Origin: Spirochaetota bacterium
Lineage (GTDB): Bacteria > Spirochaetota > Spirochaetia > Treponematales > Breznakiellaceae
Direction: 5' to 3'
DNA: 27,077 bases
Assembly: GCA_023406985.1 (NCBI GenBank)
Contig: JAEXTK010000260.1
Coordinates: 1-27,077 of the forward strand
In this document: one piece after another, positions 9,112 through 15,343 of the stretch
Position numbering within the stretch: position 1 is the first letter of the stretch
Layout of the letters: each line of letters begins with the position of its first letter
Program-made: the position numbers and the translations under genes
Notes under the pieces: model-generated
What the model was told of the DNA's origin: nothing
Databases searched by the model: none
What the model saw: only the letters and a program-made list of their open reading frames with translations

Positions 9112-10374
9112 ATGAAAACCAAGGCAGTCAGATTATACGGCGTCGACGATCTCCGGCTCGAGGAGTTCGACCTCGGCGAAATCCGGGACGACGAGATCCT
9201 CGCGCGGGTGGTGTCCGACTCCATCTGCATGTCCACCCACAAGCTCGCCATGCAGGGAGCCAAGCACAAACGGGTGCGGCACGACCTCGCGAAGAACCCG
9301 ATCATCGTCGGCCACGAGTTCTGCGGCTACATAGAGAAGGTCGGCGCCAAGTGGGCCAAGAAGTTCACGGCGGGATCCAAGTTCGCCATCCAGCCCGCCC
9401 TCAACTACGAGGGCACCCTCTGGGCGCCCGGTTATTCCTATGAACGCATCGGCGGCGACGCCACCTATATCATCATTCCCAACGAAGTCATGGAGATGGA
9501 CTGCCTCCTGGAATACAAGGCGGACAACTTCTTCCTCGGTTCGCTCTCCGAACCCGTCTCCTGCATCGTCGGCGCCTTCCATGCCCAGTACCACACCAAG
9601 GGCGGTTCCTACGTTCACGACATGGGCATCGTCGAGGGCGGATCCATGGCCCTGCTCGCGGGCGTCGGCCCGATGGGCCTCGGCGCCATCGACTACGCCA
9701 TCCACGCGCCGCGCAAGCCCGGAGTGCTCGTGGTGACCGATATCGACGACGCGCGGCTCGCCCGCGCCGAGGCGCTCCTCTCCGTGGCGGAGGCCGAGAA
9801 GCACGGCGTGAAGCTCATCTACGTGAACACCAAGGACGTCGCCGACCCGGTGGAGCACCTCAAAGCCGTCAACGGCGGCAAGCTCTACGACGACGTCTTC
9901 GTCTTCGCGCCCGTCAAACCCGTGGTGGAGCTCGGCGACAAGCTCCTCGGCCACGACGGCTGCCTCAACTTCTTCGCCGGCCCCACGGACACCGCGTTCT
10001 CCGCGATGTTCAACTTCTACAACGTGCACTACGAGTCGCACCACATCGTCGGCACCTCCGGCGGCAACACGGACGACATGATCGAGTCGCTGGACATGAT
10101 GGCGAAGGGAGCGCTCAACCCGGTCTTCATGATCACCCACGTGGGCGGCCTCAACGCCGTCGGCGAGACGGTCATCAATCTGGACAAGATCCCCGGCGGC
10201 AAGAAGCTCATCTACACCCACAAGAAGCTGGACCTCGTGGCGATCGCGGACTTCGCCGCGCGCGGCGCGACCGACCCGTTCTACGCGGAGCTCGCGCGGA
10301 TCTGCGCCAAGGCCGGTGGGCTTTGGAACGTCGAGGCGGAGCGGTACCTGCTCGCCAACGCCCCGGAGATTTGA
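9112..10374 (+). CDS. Zinc-type alcohol dehydrogenase, L-sorbose-1-phosphate reductase (SorE)-like
   Basis: A 420-aa medium-chain dehydrogenase/reductase. Seen: catalytic-zinc candidates Cys39 (SICMSTHK), the GHEF pair His68-Glu69, and Glu147 (SLSEPVSC); a nucleotide-binding segment ALLAGVGPMGLGAIDYA near 180; and a VVTDIDDARLARAE strand-helix afterwards. The four-Cys structural zinc lobe of classical alcohol dehydrogenases is absent, as I recall for SorE-like members. SorE reduces L-sorbose-1-phosphate to glucitol-6-phosphate; here a related polyol or polyol phosphate is likely. The start at 9112 is set by the AGGAG spacing rather than the ATG at 9106. It lies 145 nt after the kinase behind a structured spacer, so it may have its own promoter while remaining in the pathway. 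It ends the + strand cluster. Confidence 0.88.
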   Translation: MKTKAVRLYGVDDLRLEEFDLGEIRDDEILARVVSDSICMSTHKLAMQGAKHKRVRHDLAKNPIIVGHEFCGYIEKVGAKWAKKFTAGSKFAIQPALNYEGTLWAPGYSYERIGGDATYIIIPNEVMEMDCLLEYKADNFFLGSLSEPVSCIVGAFHAQYHTKGGSYVHDMGIVEGGSMALLAGVGPMGLGAIDYAIHAPRKPGVLVVTDIDDARLARAEALLSVAEAEKHGVKLIYVNTKDVADPVEHLKAVNGGKLYDDVFVFAPVKPVVELGDKLLGHDGCLNFFAGPTDTAFSAMFNFYNVHYESHHIVGTSGGNTDDMIESLDMMAKGALNPVFMITHVGGLNAVGETVINLDKIPGGKKLIYTHKKLDLVAIADFAARGATDPFYAELARICAKAGGLWNVEAERYLLANAPEI

Positions 10375-10380
10375 GGGGCC

Positions 10381-10408
10381 GGACGGCGGATCGCGCGATC
10401 CGCCGTCC
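10381..10408. terminator. 28-nt perfect palindrome between convergent genes
   Basis: Bases 10381-10408 equal their own reverse complement; as RNA they form a 12-bp stem with a GCGC loop. It lies 6 nt after the dehydrogenase stop and reaches the last base of the convergent ligase stop codon (10408-10410). This placement fits a shared bidirectional terminator, although neither side has a T-run. Confidence 0.75.
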
Positions 10409-11379
10409 TAGCGAACGGCGTACTCGATCTGCTCCCGCACGTAATCTTCAAACGGTAAACCCATGAGCGCGAGCTGGGCGGGCAAGATGCTGCACGCGCC
10501 GAGCCCGGGATGGGTATTGATCTCCAGGATCCATATCGCGCCGTTCCCGTCGAGCTTGAAGTCCGTCCGCGTATGGAAGTCGGCCCGGATGAGCCCATGG
10601 AGGCTCAGCGCGGCCGCCCGCATCCGCTCCTGGATATCCTCGCGGATATCGGCGCGCGCCACGCGGTACGTCCCCTGCTCCTTGCATTCGGCGTCGAAGA
10701 TCTCGCCGGGGTAGGAGACCTCGACGACGGGCATGGCGAGGAACCGGCCCTCGGCCGGCGAGAAGAAGACCGACGCGCAAAACTCCCTGCCCGGCACGTA
10801 GGGTTCAAGGAGGAGCGGGTACGCGTCCTCGCCGAGGAGCGCGAGGCGGCGTTCCAAGGTCGCCGCGTCCTTCGCTACCGAGATCCCGTCGCTCGAGCCC
10901 GAGCACGACGGTTTGACCACCACCGGCAGGCCGGCTCCGGCGGCGAGGGCCGGCGGCAGCGGATCGCCTTTTCGTTCCAGCACCGCGTCGGGGAGGACCG
11001 GCAAGCCGTGCTCCTTGCAGATCATCTTGGTGAGATGCTTATCGAGTCCGGTGAAGCTCGCGTAGAATTTGTTGCCGACGTACCTAACGCCGGCGAGGTC
11101 GAGGAGGGCCGCGACGCGGCCGTCGATCTCCTCCCTGCCGGAGAACGCGTCGAATACGCAATCGAGCGGGATCGCCTTCAAGATATCCAAAAGGTTCTCC
11201 GCTTCCGCCTTCGGCCGCATACCGTCGTCATAGAGGATCCAGCGCCGTTTCGCTTCCCAATCGATCACGTACGCGACGAACGCGTCCTTCGCCGCGGCGA
11301 GGACGCGCCGGCCCGACCGGAGCGAAAGGTAGCGTTCGCAGGAGATGCCGCCGGATAGTATCCCGATGGACTTCTTCAT
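10408..11379 (-). CDS. D-Ala-D-Ala ligase-like ATP-grasp enzyme with altered substrate site
   Basis: A 323-aa ATP-grasp ligase, last gene of the export operon. Seen: GILSGGISCERYLSLRSG (Glu15), LDKHLTK (112-118), ATP-binding PVVVKPSCSGSSDG (152-165), EPYVPGREF (192-200), and metal-binding Asp267 plus EINTHPGLGACS (Glu287, Asn289). Compared from memory with E. coli DdlB, the HG..GEDG segment reads DAFSGREEIDG (77-87), with Ser80 in place of the substrate His63, and the YDYEAKY loop reads FDAECKE (228-234), with Glu in place of Tyr216. The ATP machinery is intact while D-Ala recognition looks changed. The ATG overlaps the symporter stop by 4 nt (ATGA). A longer upstream frame is just the shadow of the symporter. 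It could be a housekeeping Ddl paralogue, but gene context favours a dedicated dipeptide or amino-acid ligase. Confidence 0.85.
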   Translation of the reverse strand: MKKSIGILSGGISCERYLSLRSGRRVLAAAKDAFVAYVIDWEAKRRWILYDDGMRPKAEAENLLDILKAIPLDCVFDAFSGREEIDGRVAALLDLAGVRYVGNKFYASFTGLDKHLTKMICKEHGLPVLPDAVLERKGDPLPPALAAGAGLPVVVKPSCSGSSDGISVAKDAATLERRLALLGEDAYPLLLEPYVPGREFCASVFFSPAEGRFLAMPVVEVSYPGEIFDAECKEQGTYRVARADIREDIQERMRAAALSLHGLIRADFHTRTDFKLDGNGAIWILEINTHPGLGACSILPAQLALMGLPFEDYVREQIEYAVR

Positions 11380-12611
11380 TCCGTCCGCGCCTTCCGATCG
11401 ATCAGGATCGTGAGGAGGCAATTCGTCTGGACGTTCGTCATCGTCAGCAGGGGATCGGTCAAGGGGATGATCGCCAGGAGCAGGACGACCATGGTGGAGT
11501 ACGGCAGCCGCAGCTGCTCGAACAAGATGGACAGCAGGGAGATGGAGACGACGGCGGGCGTGCCCGCGCCCGCGAACGAGACGGCCGCCGCGAGGGGGAT
11601 CAACGCCGTCCACTGCAGGAGGCCGATGTCCTTCCCGTAGAGCTGGGCCGCGAATACGGAGCCGCAGAGGTAGAGGATCAGCATGCTGAACCTGGCCATG
11701 ACGGAACTGATCGGAATGACGAGATCGGTCAAGCGGTGCCGGACGCCGAAATGGTCGTGCAAGGCCCGGATGCTGGCCGGCATGCTGGCGAGCGTGCTCC
11801 GCGTACCGATCGCGAGGAAGAGCGGTTCCCGCAATCCGGAGAAGACGCGGTCGATGCGGATGCGGGCCCTCCATGAGGCGATGAGGGCGCCCAGCAGGAC
11901 TACCGCGACGCAGCTCACGTAAATCGACTGAACGAATCGGGCGAGCGCGATGATGATCTCCGGCCCCGTCTTCGCGATCTGGCTCGCCATGAGCGCGAAG
12001 GTCCCGAAGGGCAGGAAGAGCATGGTCCAGTCGAGCACCGCGAGGCAGACCGAAAAGAGCGATTCGGACAATTGGACCACGGGCTTCCCCTTATCCTTGA
12101 GGAGGCCGGCGGCGATACCGATCAGCATGGAGAAGAAGAGGATCTGCATGTTTTTCCCGGAAGCCAGCGCGGCGAAAATGTTCTCGGGAATGAAGGTCCG
12201 GATGAAATTGGCGCCTGCCCAGTGCTCTTGATTGACCGCCTCGAAATAGCCCTCGTCGGCGCCGCGCAACAGGCCTCCCACCAGCGCCTGCTCATCGAGC
12301 GACAGCGCGCCGGGCCGCATCGCCGAGACGACCGCGATGCAGATCGCGCCGACGCCGAGGAACGCGAGCGCGAACGGCACGAGGATGCTGGGCGCCTTCA
12401 GCCCGAGCGAGTCCGCCTCGAAGAGGCGCGCGAAGCTGCTCACCACCGAAGACACGAGGATCGGGGTCACGCACATCTTGACGAGAGTCAGATAGAACTC
12501 GCTCACCGGTTCCACCGCGAGCGCGAAATCCTTGAAGAAGATGCCGGTCGCGATCCCCGCCGCGATCGCGCAGAGCAGGACCGCCGGATTCTTTGCCCAG
12601 TTAGTCGTCAT
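11376..12611 (-). CDS. DAACS-type amino acid/dicarboxylate:cation symporter, divergent
   Basis: A 411-aa inner-membrane transporter of the GltP/DctA family, with hydrophobic helices throughout. Seen: N-terminal VKMCVTPILVSSVVSSF (family helix 2), a hairpin-1 Ser/Thr segment GTRSTLASMPASI, a hairpin-2-like FAGAGTPAVVSIS, and the last-helix signature TDPLLTMTNVQTN (385-397). The usual NMDGT sodium/substrate motif is replaced by an ARFSM-like stretch. In the last helix Asp386 (amine ligand) and Asn393 are kept, but the position of the carboxylate-binding Arg is Leu389 and the final Asp is Asn397. A neutral amino acid substrate or altered cation coupling is therefore likely. Its start overlaps the preceding binding-protein gene by 11 nt, and its stop overlaps the ligase start. 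Confidence 0.88.
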   Translation of the reverse strand: MTTNWAKNPAVLLCAIAAGIATGIFFKDFALAVEPVSEFYLTLVKMCVTPILVSSVVSSFARLFEADSLGLKAPSILVPFALAFLGVGAICIAVVSAMRPGALSLDEQALVGGLLRGADEGYFEAVNQEHWAGANFIRTFIPENIFAALASGKNMQILFFSMLIGIAAGLLKDKGKPVVQLSESLFSVCLAVLDWTMLFLPFGTFALMASQIAKTGPEIIIALARFVQSIYVSCVAVVLLGALIASWRARIRIDRVFSGLREPLFLAIGTRSTLASMPASIRALHDHFGVRHRLTDLVIPISSVMARFSMLILYLCGSVFAAQLYGKDIGLLQWTALIPLAAAVSFAGAGTPAVVSISLLSILFEQLRLPYSTMVVLLLAIIPLTDPLLTMTNVQTNCLLTILIDRKARTE

Positions 12612-13353
12612 ACGCTCTCTCGCCCAATCCGAGATCCAGGAGCCGGAGGATATCGAGGTTATCCCAACGCACCGCCATGCTCACGTCCTCGGAGAAACCG
12701 GAGATGCGGACGGGCCGGAAATAGAGGAGGCGCCGTCCGTCCGCGGCGATCCGCGCGCGGAAAACCCGCTCGTCGACGATGCACGCCTGTACCCGATGCC
12801 CGAGTAGTTCGTCGGCCGCGGCCTCCTGATCCTCATAGTACCGAACCTCGTTCAGGGGAAAGCCCCGCAGGTAACCGAGGACGGAAGCCCTCCGGTCGAC
12901 GCCGATCCGCGCCGAAGGATCGGCCCGCAGCAGCTCCTCCAAACCGAAGCGCGCGGTCCCCCGACGTTCCGCGAAATACGTCCGGTCGATGACCAGGTAG
13001 AGGTCGTTCTTCCGATACGGTCGGGTGAACCGGAAGGCGCGCGCGTCGATCGCGTTGGCGCCGCGGCCGGATACGAAGACGTCCGCCCGGCCCGACTCAA
13101 GGAGCCGCAGGCAGGCCTCGTACGATTCCCCCGACTCGATGCGCAAGGGCACGCCGAGCGCCTGCGCGATCCGCTCGAGGTAGGGCCGCTCCGGCCCCGC
13201 CCACGCCGCGGAGCGGAGCTCCGCCGCATCGGGCGGCCGCCCGACGACGGCGCACACGAGCTCGCCGCGTTCCCGTATCCGCGGTATTCCGCCGTCGGCG
13301 AACGCGGGCGCGGCGAGGAGGAGGAACACGAGGCACGGCGCGCAGCGTCTCAT
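12601..13353 (-). CDS. Periplasmic solute-binding protein, family 3-like (second copy)
   Basis: A 250-aa protein with a Sec signal peptide (MRRCAPCLVFLLLAAPAFA, likely cut after AFA) and a bilobed amino-acid-binding fold. Seen: RIRERGELVCAVVGRPPD, the first strand of such proteins; YEACLRLLESGRADVFVSG; FRFTRPYRKNDLYLVI (the yTxPY region); IGVDRRASVLGYL; and DELLGHRVQACIVD. These match the order of motifs in polar-amino-acid-binding proteins. There is no lipobox. No ABC permease or ATPase for uptake is nearby, so it may work as an orphan sensor, feed the adjacent symporter, or bind an exported product. It begins in a 4-nt ATGA overlap with the previous binding protein and overlaps the symporter start by 11 nt. 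Confidence 0.8.
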   Translation of the reverse strand: MRRCAPCLVFLLLAAPAFADGGIPRIRERGELVCAVVGRPPDAAELRSAAWAGPERPYLERIAQALGVPLRIESGESYEACLRLLESGRADVFVSGRGANAIDARAFRFTRPYRKNDLYLVIDRTYFAERRGTARFGLEELLRADPSARIGVDRRASVLGYLRGFPLNEVRYYEDQEAAADELLGHRVQACIVDERVFRARIAADGRRLLYFRPVRISGFSEDVSMAVRWDNLDILRLLDLGLGERAYDD

Positions 13354-14156
13354 CGCGCGTACTTCTCCAAAAGGGTTTTCGTCTCGGTCGGGTAGCCGTG
13401 CTGGTCAAGGAAGACGTTCACCCAATACTCGAGCTGCGCGTCGTCCCGGTGCACGACGATCCCGATCTGGTCGCGGATGCGTTCGAGCACGATCCGTTTC
13501 AGGTTGATCAACAGCTCCAGGCTGTCCTGGAGGGCGTTATGGACGCCGATCTCGTCCCGGAGCGCGGCGTCCGCCCGTAGGGCGGCGACGTTCCCCAACA
13601 CGGCGTTCCAATCGTTTTCCAGGATCAACCGCCCCTGGGGAAACAGGGTCCGCGCCATTCCCACGTACGAGGTGCCCGCGCGTTCCGAAACGACGATCGC
13701 GCCGGCTCTCGACGCGCCGATATCCTCCGGCTTCAACGCCGCGAACGCGGACATCCGGTTGACGAGGAACACCGGATGCACGACGAGGTAGGGCTTCGAG
13801 AAACGCACCCGCATGGCGCGGCTCGCGGTGATGCTGACGAACGATATGCCGAGGTCGGCCTCCCTGCGGCCGACCATATCGACCACCTCGTCGTAGGTCT
13901 TCGCGTCGCGCTTGATCTCCAAGGCCACGCCGAGCGCGGCCGCGATGCCGCCGGCCAGATCCGGTTCGTGGCCGCGCAAGACGTTGCGTCCGTCCCGGTA
14001 GAACAGGGGGTAGACGTCCTCCGCCACCATGGCGACCGATAATTTCCCCGCGGCGAGGATGCGCGCGATATCCGGCGCCGGTTCTATGGCGACGAGGCTC
14101 GCGAGGCCGACGAGGAACATCGACACGAAAAGCGGCATCCTTTTCCTGAACGGCAT
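13350..14156 (-). CDS. Periplasmic solute-binding protein, family 3-like (first copy)
   Basis: A 268-aa protein with a basic N-terminus and hydrophobic stretch (MPFRKRMPLFVSMFLVGLAS), which is a signal peptide or anchor. Seen: ILAAGKLSVAMVAEDVYPLFY, EPDLAGGIAAALGVALEI, YDEVVDMVGRREADLGIS, ASRAMRVRFSKPYLVVHP and VSERAGTSYVGMA: the usual order of family-3 binding protein segments, ending with YWVNVFLDQHG, which resembles the ending of amino-acid-binding members. It shares the fold but little sequence with the following copy. The ATG lies 1 nt after the stop of the LivJ-like gene, with AAGG about 9 nt upstream. The ligand is probably an amino acid, not determined. Confidence 0.85.
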   Translation of the reverse strand: MPFRKRMPLFVSMFLVGLASLVAIEPAPDIARILAAGKLSVAMVAEDVYPLFYRDGRNVLRGHEPDLAGGIAAALGVALEIKRDAKTYDEVVDMVGRREADLGISFVSITASRAMRVRFSKPYLVVHPVFLVNRMSAFAALKPEDIGASRAGAIVVSERAGTSYVGMARTLFPQGRLILENDWNAVLGNVAALRADAALRDEIGVHNALQDSLELLINLKRIVLERIRDQIGIVVHRDDAQLEYWVNVFLDQHGYPTETKTLLEKYAR

Positions 14157-14157
14157 G

Positions 14158-15318
14158 TCACCGTACCTTGACGAAGCGTCCGCCTTGCACCTTCTTCACG
14201 ACGACGGTCTTCCCGACCGCGTTGCCGTCTTTGTCGAAGGTATAGGGCCCCGCGGGACCTTCCCAGGTTCCCATCGACCTGAGGCTTTCCGCGATCTTCG
14301 CCGGCACGAGGGAGTCCGCGCGGGCGATGGCCGCGACGAGCACCTTGAGGGCGTCGTATCCCTGCAGGGCCGCCTGGTCGGCGTCCTTCCCGTATTTTCC
14401 GTTGAACTTGCCCTTGAAGTCGCGGAAGGCGGGATGGGTCGAGTCGTCGTCATAGATCGTCACCGCGTAGACGTCCTCGGCGTACTCCTTGGCCGTGGAC
14501 AGGAGCAGGGGATGGTCGAAGGCGTCGCCGCCGATGATCGGCTCCAGGATCCCGTGCTGCCGCAAGATCGCCACGATCTGGCCGGCCTGGGGCATGACGC
14601 CGGCCACGTAGACCGCGTCGAACGCGTAGTTCCTGAGCCAGAAATCGGCGGTCTCGGCGATTTCCTTCCTACCGGTGGAGGCGTCGTAGCTCGTCCGGTC
14701 CGCTACCTCGATATCGAGGCTGGAACACTGCTGCTCGAAGACGTTCGCCTGGCTCGCGCCGTAGCTGTTGTCCTGATAGTAGACCAGGATCTTCTCCCAC
14801 CCCATCTTCCGGCAGAAATTGGCGGCCTCCATCCCGAAGATGCTATCGGAAGGGATATTGCGGAAGACCTTGTTCAAGCCCTGGGAGGTCAGCTGGACGC
14901 TCGTGGAAAGCGGGCTCAGCATCAGTATTCCGTAGTAGTGGTAGAGGATGGAATTAGGCACGGAGACCGCCGAGGCGGAGTGGCCGATCACGGCGACGAT
15001 ATCCCGCACCGAGGCGATCTCATAGGCCGTTTCCTGGCCGACGCCGACGTCGCTGTCGTCATCGAAGGGGATCAATTCTACCCGGCGGGAGAGCACGCCC
15101 CCCTCTGCGTTGACTTCCTCGCAGGCCAATTCGAGCCCCTGCCGGAGCAAGTTCCTTTTCTGGGACCACGGGCCCGCGGCCGCCACCTTTACCGTGGCTT
15201 TATTCCGTGCGGCGTAATACGCGCGCTGTTCCGCGGGGTCGTCGGATTTCATACAGGCCGTGACGCTAAGACAAGCGAGCGAAAGCGCCATGGCCATATA
15301 AACGCAGCGATCTTTCAT
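14158..15318 (-). CDS. LivJ-like periplasmic binding lipoprotein (Leu/Ile/Val-binding family)
   Basis: A 386-aa lipoprotein: the signal MKDRCVYMAMALSLACLS ends in lipobox VTAC with Cys22. The mature part is a type I periplasmic binding fold: QGLELACEEVNAEGGVLSRR, VAVIGHSASAVSVPNSILYH, MLSPLSTS, GWEKILVYYQDNSYG and DAVYVAGVMPQAGQIVAILR, and near the end YTFDKDGNAVGKTVVVKKVQGG, as in branched-chain amino acid or amide receptors. The ATG at 15318 is preferred over the longer frame because AAAGGGGCGG lies just upstream and the signal peptide starts there. No Liv permease or ATPase genes accompany it. It starts 25 nt after the second ABC protein, which puts it in the export operon. Confidence 0.9.
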   Translation of the reverse strand: MKDRCVYMAMALSLACLSVTACMKSDDPAEQRAYYAARNKATVKVAAAGPWSQKRNLLRQGLELACEEVNAEGGVLSRRVELIPFDDDSDVGVGQETAYEIASVRDIVAVIGHSASAVSVPNSILYHYYGILMLSPLSTSVQLTSQGLNKVFRNIPSDSIFGMEAANFCRKMGWEKILVYYQDNSYGASQANVFEQQCSSLDIEVADRTSYDASTGRKEIAETADFWLRNYAFDAVYVAGVMPQAGQIVAILRQHGILEPIIGGDAFDHPLLLSTAKEYAEDVYAVTIYDDDSTHPAFRDFKGKFNGKYGKDADQAALQGYDALKVLVAAIARADSLVPAKIAESLRSMGTWEGPAGPYTFDKDGNAVGKTVVVKKVQGGRFVKVR

Positions 15319-15343
15319 AGTTCCGCCCCTTTGCCCCGCGAGG

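Noticed and set aside
7185..9305. 706-codon - strand frame opposite the SDR, kinase and dehydrogenase starts
   Set aside because: Overlaps three genes with intact catalytic motifs and has no recognisable domain.
11380..11874. N-terminal extension of the ATP-grasp ligase frame upstream of 11379
   Set aside because: It lies inside the symporter gene in another frame, and the ligase family N-terminus begins exactly at the ATGA overlap.
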